NCBI RefSeq assembly: GCF_949774925.1
Contig: NZ_OX458932.1
Location: 124,001 to 188,000, forward strand
DNA from: Candidatus Methylacidiphilum fumarolicum
GTDB taxonomy: Bacteria > Verrucomicrobiota > Verrucomicrobiia > Methylacidiphilales > Methylacidiphilaceae
Direction: 5' to 3'
Length of the DNA: 64,000 nucleotides
Shown here: positions 30,145 to 38,822 of the stretch, piece by piece
How the letters are laid out: each line of letters starts with the position of its first letter
How positions within the stretch are numbered: position 1 is the stretch's first letter
Position numbers and translations under genes: made by a program
Notes under the pieces: generated by a model
The model's database searches: none
Seen by the model: the letters and a program-made list of their open reading frames with translations, nothing else
Told to the model about the DNA's origin: nothing

Positions 30145-30167
30145 CCATATTCACCAAACAATAGGCT
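30145..30167 (-). repeat. IS1634-type terminal repeat, degenerate copy
   Basis: CCATATTCACCAAAC-ATAGGCT resembles, in inverted orientation, the 25-bp hairpin-like ends at 54486 and 58586 (core CATGTTTGGTGAAAATGGGCT). It lies on the 5' side of the IS1634-type transposase remnant, where an element end is expected. Confidence 0.4.
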
Positions 30168-30310
30168 AGTGCTTTAGGATCAAGAGAAAGATCAAGAGGC
30201 TTTTGTTTTTCATGGCATTCAATATCAGACAGCTGTCTTGGTTCTTACGCACTGCTGAGAGTATCGTTTCGACTTCTTGGGCTAAGCTGATGGTGCATAG
30301 GAAGACAAGT

Positions 30311-31081
30311 TTAAGCGTGTTGTTTGATTGTGGAATCGAACTGCCGGAGGTAGGGATGATCCGGTGGGATACTGAAAAGTTCAGCGACCAGCTGTTTTGT
30401 CAAAACCTTAGCAGGAGGTCCCTGGGCGATGAGCCTCCCATTCCGCAGAAGAATTGTGCGGTTGGCGCCAAATAGAGCGTGATCGAGTGCATGGGTTGAA
30501 AAGAGAATAGTATAGCCTTCCCGAGCAAGCTTTTCACATTCCTGCAAGAAAAGCCACTGGTTCCCGTAGTCGAGGCTTGCCATCGGTTCATCAAGGATAA
30601 GAATCTTGGAGGATTGAGCAAGCGCTCGCGCCAGCTGCACCAGTTGCCTTTGGCCTACGCTCAACGCAGCGTAAGGACGCTCGCGTAAATGAGCGATCGA
30701 GAGCTTATGGAGCGCTCCTTCCACTGCCGCTTCATCTTGTGAGGAGAAGGAGGCAAAGGGTGAGCGATGGGGAATTCTTCCCATTCGGACTAGCTCAACA
30801 ACACGATAGGGAAGGAAGGCTTGGTGCATTTGGGTCAGGTAGGCGATCCGGCGAGCAAGAATCCGTGGCGGAATCCGGGAAAGGGGCACTCCCTCGAAAA
30901 CGACTTCCCCTTGAAGTGGCCGGCGTACTCCAGCCAAGATCCTGAGCAGTGTACTCTTTCCGCTTCCATTCGGTCCGAGAAGAGCGATTATTTCTCCTGG
31001 ATAAAGCGTAAGACTGATGCCTTGCAAGATGAGTTTCCTCCTGGAATAGCCATATGTAATCTCTACAGCCTCTAGCATCAT
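30311..31081 (-). CDS. ABC transporter ATPase, metal-chelate/cobalamin type (FecE/BtuD-like)
   Basis: 256-residue cytoplasmic ATPase for the FecCD-type permease encoded just before it (4-bp overlap, ATGA). Walker A is GPNGSGKSTLLRILAG, the Q-loop Gln lies in AYLTQMHQAFLPYRVVELV, the signature is ALSVGQRQL (variant of LSGGQ), Walker B is ILILDEPMASLD, and the switch His is in LFSTHALDHALF. The VVELVRMGRIPH segment typifies siderophore and B12 importers. Last gene of the minus-strand uptake operon; GC content is well above that of neighbouring native genes. Confidence 0.92.
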   Translation of the reverse strand: MMLEAVEITYGYSRRKLILQGISLTLYPGEIIALLGPNGSGKSTLLRILAGVRRPLQGEVVFEGVPLSRIPPRILARRIAYLTQMHQAFLPYRVVELVRMGRIPHRSPFASFSSQDEAAVEGALHKLSIAHLRERPYAALSVGQRQLVQLARALAQSSKILILDEPMASLDYGNQWLFLQECEKLAREGYTILFSTHALDHALFGANRTILLRNGRLIAQGPPAKVLTKQLVAELFSIPPDHPYLRQFDSTIKQHA

Positions 31082-32106
31082 TCACCTCCGTTCCATCTTC
31101 GAAGTCGAGGTAACAGAAGAAGAAAAGCTAGGACTCCAAAAAGCTCAGTGAGAATCCCCAAGGGGACCTCCATCGGAAAGAGGGTTCGCGACAGATCATC
31201 TATCCCCAAGAGAAAGACGGCTCCACCCAGGGCGGATGCAAGGACGAGACGTTCATTATCAGCTCCCACTAGGAACCGAAGCAGATGGGGAACGATCAGA
31301 CCGATCCAACCGATCGTTCCCGCCAGTACAACGGTCAGGCTGCTTGCTAGTGTTGATAGACCGATCACGGCAAGCCGACTTTTCCAAACGTGGATGCCCA
31401 GAGAGCGAGCTTCATCCTCCCCGAGGCTGAGCGCATTCAGATGAGGGGCAAGCATGACGAGACCCAGAATGGCTCCCGTCATGGGGAACCAGAGCAAGCT
31501 AATTATCTTCCGATCTACGCCAGAGAGTCCGCCCATTAACCAGTAGACGATGCCAGGAAGCTGGTTATAGGGATCCGCGACATACTTTGCAAGAGAAAGG
31601 AGGGAAGTAAAGAGAGCATTGCTGACGATTCCCCCCAAAACTAAGGAAAGAACTCCTTCTCCTGCAATGGCCCGAGCGACAGCGACCGACAACAGAACTG
31701 CCGCAAGCCCCCCTACGAAGACACAGAATCCCACGACCGCCCCAGGAGCAAACACAAGCATTGCCAACACCCCGCCGAACGAAGCTCCGGAGAGGACGCC
31801 TAGAAGAGCCGGAGAAGCAAGCGGATTGGAGAAGATGGCCTGGAAAGAGGCCCCGGATATTGAAAGCGAGGATCCGACCAAGATAGCCGCCACGATCCTT
31901 GGAAATCGGATCTCCCAGAGGACCTTTTCAAAAATGGTCTGTTGCGAACCGTCCGCCACAGCAGCTTTGCCCCAGAGCGAATGGATCAACTCATGAATAG
32001 GGATCGGATACCGCCCCAAACAGAGAGAGAAGGCTCCTTCCAAGACGAGCACAACGCTCAGAAAGGCAATCCATGGGAAAGCATGCACCCTTTTTCTATT
32101 CCGCAT
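31078..32106 (-). CDS. FecCD/BtuC-type ABC permease
   Basis: 342 residues with about nine to ten hydrophobic helices, family PF01032, which forms the homodimeric inner-membrane channel for iron-siderophore, heme or cobalamin. Markers are LWEIRFPRIVAAILVG near residue 65, SGASFQAIFSNPLASPALLG, and GTIGWIGLIVPHLLRFLVG with the coupling-helix region next to the ATPase. Overlaps the monooxygenase gene by 11 bp and the ATPase gene by 4 bp, so the operon is tightly packed. Substrate not predictable from sequence. Confidence 0.92.
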   Translation of the reverse strand: MRNRKRVHAFPWIAFLSVVLVLEGAFSLCLGRYPIPIHELIHSLWGKAAVADGSQQTIFEKVLWEIRFPRIVAAILVGSSLSISGASFQAIFSNPLASPALLGVLSGASFGGVLAMLVFAPGAVVGFCVFVGGLAAVLLSVAVARAIAGEGVLSLVLGGIVSNALFTSLLSLAKYVADPYNQLPGIVYWLMGGLSGVDRKIISLLWFPMTGAILGLVMLAPHLNALSLGEDEARSLGIHVWKSRLAVIGLSTLASSLTVVLAGTIGWIGLIVPHLLRFLVGADNERLVLASALGGAVFLLGIDDLSRTLFPMEVPLGILTELFGVLAFLLLLPRLRRWNGGE

Positions 32107-33139
32107 AACTCACCCCCGGAATAGTGGCAACGTTGCCTGTTGAAGAATCTTCCCGAAGAAGGGGTAGCACTTCCCGGGCTATAAGAGTGAGAGATCGAAA
32201 TAATAGATCGCGCGGCAGAAACCCAAAAAAGGAACACAGCCCGTTCACTCGGCGGATACCGTAAAGTTCCCGCATCGATCGAAGATGCTCTGCGCAGGTG
32301 GCCGGCCCGCCAGCGATCACGATTTCCTGGTAGAAGCGCTCCGGGATGAGCTCTTCTTCGGTGAGGACGCCTCGCTTTGTGATGCCGATCTTCCGTAAGA
32401 AAGCTGTCAACTCTTCAATTACTGGGAAAAGCTCTCGGTAAGCTGACCGATCATCGTTGCTTACGTAGAGAAATCGGCCAACTGGCACTTGTTCTGGACG
32501 GCCTCCCCCAGATCGATAGGCGGAGAGGATTGTTGCAAGGTGTGTTGGCGACTGGATGCCATGTTGAATCAGATAGAACCCTTGCTCCGCTGCCCAGCGT
32601 GCGCGTTCCTTATGGTAAGTAGCGATATAGATCGGGGGATGAGGTCGCTGGACAGGCTTTGGCAGGATGCAATAAGAGTTAGCACCCAGGGAAAGTGGCT
32701 CCTCCCGCCAGCAGTCCAGGATCTGCCGAAGGGAGGTGATGAAAGCCTCGTCAGCTCGGGCAGGATCTACTCCGAAGGCATCAAAATATCTTTGATTTCC
32801 TCCCCGTGAGATGCCGAAGTCGATTCTTCCTCCAGAAATTCGGTCGAGTGTGGCGATCGCTTCTGCCATTCGGATGGGATGATGCAGCGGAAGAAGAAGA
32901 GCTGAGAAGCCGATGCGCAGCCGGCTGGTCTTGGCTGCAAGGGCTCCTGCTAGGACCATTGGATCGACGCAGTTCCGCGCAGCGCCAGTATGTGCTCTCG
33001 ATTGGAAATGCTCCTCATTGATCCATAGACTTGAAAATCCCAGACTCTCCACTTCTTCCGCAAGGACAAGCCAGTCCCTTACTTCTCCCTCACTCTCAAG
33101 CCCTCCTCCGCAACCAGAAAGACCAATCTCCATAGTCAT
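32096..33139 (-). CDS. Luciferase-like (LLM) flavin-dependent monooxygenase
   Basis: 347-residue TIM-barrel enzyme of the bacterial luciferase superfamily, using reduced FMN or F420. SLWINEEHFQSRAHTG, TSRLRIGFSALLLPLHHPIRMAEAIATLD and GRIDFGISRGGN are classic LLM signatures; the C-terminal region around EIVIAGGPATCAEHLR also fits. It sits between the permease and binding-protein genes, overlapping the permease by 11 bp, so it belongs to the uptake operon. Relatives include nitrilotriacetate and EDTA monooxygenases (NtaA/SnaA/DszA) and alkanesulfonate monooxygenase, so processing of an imported chelator is an attractive inference. No partner flavin reductase gene is seen. Confidence 0.85.
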   Translation of the reverse strand: MTMEIGLSGCGGGLESEGEVRDWLVLAEEVESLGFSSLWINEEHFQSRAHTGAARNCVDPMVLAGALAAKTSRLRIGFSALLLPLHHPIRMAEAIATLDRISGGRIDFGISRGGNQRYFDAFGVDPARADEAFITSLRQILDCWREEPLSLGANSYCILPKPVQRPHPPIYIATYHKERARWAAEQGFYLIQHGIQSPTHLATILSAYRSGGGRPEQVPVGRFLYVSNDDRSAYRELFPVIEELTAFLRKIGITKRGVLTEEELIPERFYQEIVIAGGPATCAEHLRSMRELYGIRRVNGLCSFFGFLPRDLLFRSLTLIAREVLPLLREDSSTGNVATIPGVSYAE

Positions 33140-33151
33140 CTATCCTTTCCA

Positions 33152-34312
33152 TTATTTCTCGGATATTTTTTTTCTCAATATTGTATCGGCTTCCGCTTCC
33201 GAAAGCGGATAACCAAAAAACCGCCGATAGAACTCCCTCGTCTCGGATCTTAGATCATATTCGTGGAACTGATCCGGGTGGAACTGCTGAGCTGCCCAGA
33301 GCAGGGCAAGCGGCTCCTCGACAGTCCTACGCCCCCATCGATGGACCCCCATTGGCATGCAGAGCACCCTTCTTCGGCGCACCGCTGAGAGAGAGGCGAA
33401 GCGAGCGTCTTTCCGAGCCAACTCAATCTCTTCCGGCTCTTCGACGATCAGAATGTCCGGGTTCCATACCAAAAGCTGTTCAATGGAAAAGCGGTACTCT
33501 TCAGAGGGACGATCTCCGGCCGTGAGACTCTGTCCTCCAGCATCCTCAATCCACCTGTCGACTATTCGATGCGGGGTAGAGAGGGAACGCAGGCTACAAT
33601 AGAGAACTCGAGGACGCTGCTCTCGAGGAATTTCTGCAACGACCCTTGATACGATCCGATCGATCCGCTCCCAATAGGAGACGTAGGAGGAGGCTTGCTC
33701 CTCTGCGCCGACCGCGACTCCGAGAAGGCGCACCGCCTTGGGAAGATCCTCCCGACTTCGCAGCTTTAATGAAAAGACAGGAAGCTTGCACGCTTCCAAA
33801 GCCTTGGCGATTTCAGGAGAGGCGACTACCAGGTCAGGATGGAGTGCAAGGAGGGTTTCTAGATTAGGCCTGTTCTCCACTGATTGAAGTGGGGGAGCAT
33901 TCAAGATTTGGGGAGCTAGTATACCTTGCCACCTCCAGAGAGGGCTCCGGGCCCATGGAGGAAGGCCGCTGACGATTTTCCTTCCCACTCCGAGCACAAA
34001 GATCAGACTATTCAGCACCGGCACTGGGCCAAGAGTAACAATTCGCTCCACTGGTTGGGGAACGTGAAGAAGATGACCCTCGGTGTCCACGGCCTCCTTC
34101 CAGGAGCCGTTCAGTGAATTTGAGGAGCCTGAAGCTTGCCCCTGCAACAGTGGAAGGCAGGTGAGCGTTACGAGCAAAAGCGCAAACATCGGTCCCAGGC
34201 ATTCTCTTTGTCTCCATGTTGGACAAGGCTCCAAAAGTCGGCCGACACTGTAATCTAAGTAATTCAATTGATTCATTATCAGAATTTCCATGCAAGAGTT
34301 CCTTGTATCCAA
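33152..34312 (-). CDS. Periplasmic metal-chelate-binding protein (PF01497 type)
   Basis: 386 residues as drawn; a signal peptide (FALLLVTLTCLPLLQGQASG) begins near residue 43, so the real start may be a later Met (MEILIM or MNQLNY). This removes the 34-bp overlap with the receptor gene. The fold is the Fe3+-siderophore/B12 binding type: ERIVTLGPVPVLNSLIFVLG, NLETLLALHPDLVVASPE, and PDILIVEE near the C-terminal lobe. No lipobox is seen. It would hand the substrate from the TonB receptor to the FecCD permease. The final 45 residues (RSETREFYRRFFGYPLSE) match the usual C-terminal helix. Confidence 0.9.
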   Translation of the reverse strand: MDTRNSCMEILIMNQLNYLDYSVGRLLEPCPTWRQRECLGPMFALLLVTLTCLPLLQGQASGSSNSLNGSWKEAVDTEGHLLHVPQPVERIVTLGPVPVLNSLIFVLGVGRKIVSGLPPWARSPLWRWQGILAPQILNAPPLQSVENRPNLETLLALHPDLVVASPEIAKALEACKLPVFSLKLRSREDLPKAVRLLGVAVGAEEQASSYVSYWERIDRIVSRVVAEIPREQRPRVLYCSLRSLSTPHRIVDRWIEDAGGQSLTAGDRPSEEYRFSIEQLLVWNPDILIVEEPEEIELARKDARFASLSAVRRRRVLCMPMGVHRWGRRTVEEPLALLWAAQQFHPDQFHEYDLRSETREFYRRFFGYPLSEAEADTILRKKISEK

Positions 34313-37143
34313 AACGGTAGGCCAGCCATAATACTTGTCGTGTCAAACCCGCGCGCAGGGCTTGCTCCTGATCCCATGGGAAGCCAGTAATGGCTATCGG
34401 TCACATTGAAAAACATAATGGAAGCCTCCCAGCTGGAATTGGCATAAAAAAGCCGGACATTTGCCACATATTGACCTGGGATTGAAACTGCGTAATTATA
34501 GTCGAGGAATTGTGAGCTCATGGCCAGCAATCCCACTGTCAGTCCGACCCCAAAGTCAGTCGTGTAGGTCACCATGGCGTTGAGGACCGAGTTTGGCCAA
34601 CTGATGAAGTTATATACACCGGGAGGAAATGGTTTTGTGGAATCCAGCGGGAGTCCAAGAGCGAGGACTAAATCGGTATTGTACTGCTGACCGAACATAA
34701 ACGGACCATGAGAGAGGGCAGACCAGTTTTCCGTTCCCTGCGCATAGAAATAACCAAGACGAGCCCACCAGTGCCGATTGGGTTGGTAGGTGGCCGAAAG
34801 CTCGAAACCGGTCACGTCGGCAGGTGTTGGAGGTGCAAGAAAGTTGAAGAGGCTGGTCCTCTCAGCGAATCCAGCTGTTGAAAGATAAAGCTTGTCCCCA
34901 AGCAGGCTGAACTTTACTCCGCCTTCGTAAAGCCGGTTTTCGATCCGAAAGGAGTTCCCTGCTGTTGATGCTGGTGTATAGCCGCCTTGAGCTCCGTCTT
35001 CGGCCGTCGCGTAGTACCAGTTGAAATCGAAGTAGGCTGTCATCCACGGAAAAGGCTTATAAACGGGACTGATGTTAAAGAGGGGTGCTAGCTGAGCTGT
35101 CTCATAGCCCGTTGATAGTACTGCTGGAGTACCTGGAGGTGTTGTTGCCGAAACAAAATATCCCGTTACCCGAGCGCCAAGCAGCAGACTCCAGTGCTCT
35201 CCGAACGTAAAGTTATGCTGGTAGAAGGGCGAGAGCGCCCAAAATTGGGAATCAGTACTTCCTCCTCCCCCGTTCAGTGGTTCGAAATAGTATCCGGCTG
35301 CTCCCCCGGGGACCGGCCACAATCCACCAGATGGAGCTTTGGGATTTCGGACGCGGGCTTGAAAGGCGGGGGTCAACTCCGCGTTCCACATCAATGGATT
35401 TGTTTGGAGGATGTCCCAGGCGTTGAGAACAGAGAAAGATTGAGAAACATAATCGAGGTTTCGCTCGAAGCTCCATTCTACCCCCAAGTCGACCTGATGG
35501 GTGATGTTGAAAGCCTCCTTCTCATTTTCTGCCTTCCCCCAGATGGGTGTATCGAATCCAATCCGAATCTCTGTACGATTGTCCACCTCGTAGTCGCCGG
35601 GAATCGACTGATCGTAAAATCGAGAGGGTAAGAGGAAAGCGTTCTGGTCGTAGAAGAAGGCAGTGTTGTTGACCAGCTGCGCCTGGTCACTCAGTTGAAC
35701 CTGCTGCACAAGTTGGAGCAGCCCGCTCAGTCCCCGGCCACCGCCTTCGGGATTCACTGTGGATAGCCGGCGGCTGATAGGTTTAAGCGGACCCGCATAG
35801 GTCGAAAACGGAGGGTTATGAGCCGGACCAGAGGTCACCTCCTGGATGGGCAGAAAGCCTGTCGAATAGAGTCCATCGTTGATCAATGCGCTCGTCGGAC
35901 GGTTGATTCCCATACCCATGAGGGGCATATAGTCATAGGTCCCCAAATCTCCGTAGAAGTTGACGGAGTAGTTTTCGGTCGGCTTCAAGCCAATCGCCAA
36001 GTAGATATTTTGCTGGTCGTTGTGGATATTCTGGTAGTAGCTGCCATTTTCGATACCCATGTAGCTAAGGCGGTAGCCCGCCTTGCCGCTTTTTCCGATC
36101 GGTCCACCGAAGTCGGTTCCCCACATGTAGTTCTGATACATGCCAGTCGAGTCCCAAACTGAGCCGCGGAAACGATCAAAATAGGGTTGCTTGGTTAAGT
36201 AGTTGACGCTTCCGCTGCTTGGCTGTGTCGCGCCGAAGACCGCATTGGCGGGGCCTTCAGTCAGGTCCATCGATTCGACCATGTTCCAGTTCCAAGGTAC
36301 CCCTCCGAAGCTAAAGTGCTGCAAAGTGTCCTGAATCCCGTTGACGTAGGGAGTTGCAGCAAAACCCCTTACAGTGGGTGCCGTTCCAAAGCCCCCATTG
36401 AGTCCGGAGTATGCTCCTGGAATGAGCATGGCAATGCTCACTGGATCAAGATAACCGAGGGCGGTCACTCCTGCTGATTTCATCAGCGTCTGGTTAATCG
36501 GGGTCACCTGCCGGGGAATGTCGAGCACTTCCATTGGGAATCCAAAGACCGAAGAGGTGGGCGAAGCGGTTGGAAGGACGCTGTCTCCCTCCCCCTTCAC
36601 GACAACTTCTGGAAGTGTTACGGAGCTTCCCACCGAAGCATCAGTCCATTTCTCTGATGGTCCTCCTGTTCCCATTGGAATAGCGCTCCAAAGTGTTCCG
36701 TTCCCTGTAGAAAGGAAAATTAGAAGGACTGTCTCCACACTCCACGGCCAGAGCTGACAGGCGGTTGGCGGCTGGCTACATCCTTTCCCTGTTCTCCCCG
36801 ATCCCTTTACACCCTTCTTCTTAGAGAGGAAAAAAGCTAGGTTCAGTGATGCGGATAGCGATCCTTTCTTCAAGGAAGGGTTTGTTCTCATCTTCCGAAG
36901 CAAAGTCATTAAAGGTAAAGCTACAGAAACAAGAAAACCCCATCTGGAATTATGAAACGCTAGGCGAGGGAACTTGTGCTCGACATTTTCATTGTCTAAC
37001 GAATGAAACTTTTCCGGTAGTGAAAAGAAGCTATCCGTAAAACAAAGGGCCAAAAAAGAAAATCCGTACAAGTAAAAAACAACTAAAAAAAATGACGATT
37101 TATAAATTTCTTTTTTACATACAATGCCCAGAAAAATTTTCAT
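34279..37143 (-). CDS. TonB-dependent siderophore-type outer-membrane receptor
   Basis: 954 residues as drawn. The plug domain begins after LPEVVVKGEGDSVLP (about residue 180) with the typical TVRGFAATPYVNG and EGPANAVFGATQPSSGSVNY; the beta-barrel ends in FWIQGTLAWKF with the terminal aromatic residue. It has no STN signalling domain, so no FecI/R-type signalling is expected. The N-terminus is odd: the ATG at 37143 has a good AAGGAAC site and a hydrophobic segment, but about 110 further AT-rich, low-homology residues and a second hydrophobic segment (VETVLLIFLSTGNG) follow before the plug. A later start near 36891 is possible. Paralogous to the receptor at 50023. First gene of the operon. 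Confidence 0.9.
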   Translation of the reverse strand: MKIFLGIVCKKEIYKSSFFLVVFYLYGFSFLALCFTDSFFSLPEKFHSLDNENVEHKFPRLAFHNSRWGFLVSVALPLMTLLRKMRTNPSLKKGSLSASLNLAFFLSKKKGVKGSGRTGKGCSQPPTACQLWPWSVETVLLIFLSTGNGTLWSAIPMGTGGPSEKWTDASVGSSVTLPEVVVKGEGDSVLPTASPTSSVFGFPMEVLDIPRQVTPINQTLMKSAGVTALGYLDPVSIAMLIPGAYSGLNGGFGTAPTVRGFAATPYVNGIQDTLQHFSFGGVPWNWNMVESMDLTEGPANAVFGATQPSSGSVNYLTKQPYFDRFRGSVWDSTGMYQNYMWGTDFGGPIGKSGKAGYRLSYMGIENGSYYQNIHNDQQNIYLAIGLKPTENYSVNFYGDLGTYDYMPLMGMGINRPTSALINDGLYSTGFLPIQEVTSGPAHNPPFSTYAGPLKPISRRLSTVNPEGGGRGLSGLLQLVQQVQLSDQAQLVNNTAFFYDQNAFLLPSRFYDQSIPGDYEVDNRTEIRIGFDTPIWGKAENEKEAFNITHQVDLGVEWSFERNLDYVSQSFSVLNAWDILQTNPLMWNAELTPAFQARVRNPKAPSGGLWPVPGGAAGYYFEPLNGGGGSTDSQFWALSPFYQHNFTFGEHWSLLLGARVTGYFVSATTPPGTPAVLSTGYETAQLAPLFNISPVYKPFPWMTAYFDFNWYYATAEDGAQGGYTPASTAGNSFRIENRLYEGGVKFSLLGDKLYLSTAGFAERTSLFNFLAPPTPADVTGFELSATYQPNRHWWARLGYFYAQGTENWSALSHGPFMFGQQYNTDLVLALGLPLDSTKPFPPGVYNFISWPNSVLNAMVTYTTDFGVGLTVGLLAMSSQFLDYNYAVSIPGQYVANVRLFYANSSWEASIMFFNVTDSHYWLPMGSGASPARGFDTTSIMAGLPFWIQGTLAWKF

Positions 37144-37188
37144 AAGTTCCTTTTCACAAGGTTAAAAAGTAAAAGTTGGGTAGGGTAA

Positions 37189-37258
37189 ATTATAGAAGAC
37201 ATATGTCCTTTAAAGAATATTGTCACATGATATGTCAAGTATATTATAAAATACGTAT
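37189..37258 (-). promoter_or_regulatory. Promoter/operator cluster of the chelate-uptake operon
   Basis: On the minus strand TATAAT (37189-37194) lies about 45 bp before the receptor start, with the perfect palindrome GACATATGTC (37198-37207) in its spacer. Upstream are a perfect TTGACA (37233-37238) and a 17-bp imperfect palindrome TGACATATCATGTGACA (37221-37237) overlapping it, then ATACGTAT (37251-37258). The repeated GACATAT half-site suggests a dedicated repressor. No Fur, DtxR or known box matches well. Confidence 0.5.
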
Positions 37259-37631
37259 GTATCTTTTATTATACATTGGGCATGTGTGCTGACAATTTTG
37301 AGACCTGTTTTAAAATCTTAGGGATCTTAGGGCTGTATTTTATAACTGAACAATGAGGTCTTTGTTGTTTGGATGTAATAGAGAAAGCAGAATAATAGAA
37401 GAGCTGTTGAAATGCTCACATTTTGTTACTCAGAATTGTGCACTCTTATAGTATACGAGTGAAGGTAGTTTGATCTAAGCAGCCGTCTTATCAGCCTGTG
37501 GAAAGGCAAAACGAATTTGATGAAGCAGGAACGTTGGGCTAAAGAAGTTTAGATGTGTTTTAACTAGCCAATCAATCCAGTATATTTTGCTTTTTATTAT
37601 CATCAAAAGTTGGAGGACTCAAAAAAGTTTA
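37259..37631. other. AT-rich non-coding stretch
   Basis: About 370 bp with many stops in all frames. A minus-strand frame IYWIDWLVKTHLNF occurs where mauA would lie in a mauFBEDA order, but it does not resemble MauA convincingly. No RNA or repeat seen. Confidence 0.4.
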
Positions 37632-38232
37632 TTAGGAAGATCCAGTTTTAAGCTTCTTTTTGGCTTCATCTTTTTGTACATGATGGAATAAACCTTCCAA
37701 TTCCTCTACGGTGTTCACAAGTCCTTTTGTCATGACTTTCCCTTCCTCATCAAGATAAAAGTATAGGGAAGAGCAACTGAACTGAAAGTAAACTCCATGT
37801 TTTCTTTACAGGACATATGAGAAAGCAGATAGAAATTGTGAATGTTTGTATTTTTGATGCAAAGTCAGATCTTCACCATTACTGACAAAGATATTGTCCA
37901 AACGCTGAACAGAGCTATTCAAAGAGGCTCTATGAGGAACAAGCTTCTAGCCAAAAGGACAGGATGGAGGAATAAAGAAAATGAGACTATCCTTTATCAA
38001 AGGATGCCTCTCTATGATTTGAACAGGAAGTCGATTGTGCCCCACATCTTTTGATTCGAACAGCTAGGGTTTTTTACCAAACTTAAGTCCACTTAGGAAA
38101 AACAAGGCTCTTATGGGGGCCGATTCTTTCGTGGAGAATGCTGATCTGACCAGCAAGTGCAAGAACACTGAGAGCTAAGCAGCTGATTGCTATCCACGAA
38201 AGAATAGGAGAGGCAATAAGAAGTTCAATCAT
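37632..38232 (-). pseudogene. mauD: mauD-like thioredoxin-fold gene, decayed
   Basis: MauD is the membrane-anchored thioredoxin-like factor that helps form disulfides in the methylamine dehydrogenase small subunit. The gene begins at 38232 with the typical anchor ALSVLALAGQISILHERIGP and then frameshifts. The second frame continues with SLIFFIPPSCPFG (family FFLSPTCPVCK), FVSNGEDLTLHQKY (VLASDGE), then PYTF in a shifted frame with LDEEGKVMTKGLVNTVEELE. Order and spacing match full-length MauD. At least three stops or shifts and the loss of the second cysteine of the CPVC pair make it inactive. Directly follows a mauE remnant. Confidence 0.65.
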
Positions 38233-38640
38233 AAAGCCTCTTTTTTTAATAATGATTGGGAAGCTTTGATGGTTGCAACTTGAAATATTCGCTCCGAGAA
38301 TGTGGACGATTGAGAAGCCAAAGCAAAAAAAGAGGAATTCAAGACAACATAATAGGAAATTCCTAGCAAGAATCATCCATAAGTTTTTTTCTTTTGAAAC
38401 ACTGAAATAGCCGCAATTGATCCTTTTATTGCCTCTAAGAAGTTGGGGGAGGACAGCAAAAGAGAAGATTGTAAGAAGGATTAGAGATAAGGAAAGAGTG
38501 CCCAACCACATTAAACTAAACAAAAAAGAGCCAACTACTGCGCTTTCAAGGAGTAAGATGAGGATCGAAAAGGACTTACAAAACATCGTGGAAGCGGCCA
38601 GTAGCTCTAAAGAGGTTGAACAAAAGGCGGAAAATGCAGG
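38233..38640 (-). pseudogene. mauE: mauE-like membrane-protein gene, decayed and run into mauD
   Basis: A minus-strand frame from about 38586 gives four hydrophobic helices with PQLLRGNKRINCGYF followed by KNLWMILARNFLL, matching MauE's RGRRDIDCGCF and the following ALVARN segment. The second cysteine of CGC is Tyr here. The frame runs on without a stop into the mauD start at 38232, so the original stop is lost. Upstream codons to about 38640 continue in the same frame without a start codon in the right place. MauE/DoxX-like proteins pair with MauD; here both are relics. Confidence 0.55.
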
Positions 38641-38822
38641 GGCTTTTTGATTCCAGAATAAAAGAAAAGCTCAAAGATGAAATAGCAATGCAACTTTAGG
38701 ATGGGAGTGGATTACCAGAAAGAGAACAACTGACAGAATGCCCAGGATGGCAGTTTGCGGCGCCTGTGTTTTATGGCCTTAAGGCAGCTTTGGCCCAGGG
38801 GTGCTACTGCCCTTTCCAGTTG

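Noticed and set aside
30739-31075. Plus-strand frames across the ABC ATPase and permease genes
   Set aside because: Long antisense frames are expected in GC-rich genes; the minus-strand products have complete family motifs.
37259-37631. Possible mauA gene after mauD
   Set aside because: The one open frame lacks the cysteine-rich core of the methylamine dehydrogenase small subunit.
37842-38054. 70-residue plus-strand frame
   Set aside because: It is antisense to the decayed mauD gene and has no similarity of its own.
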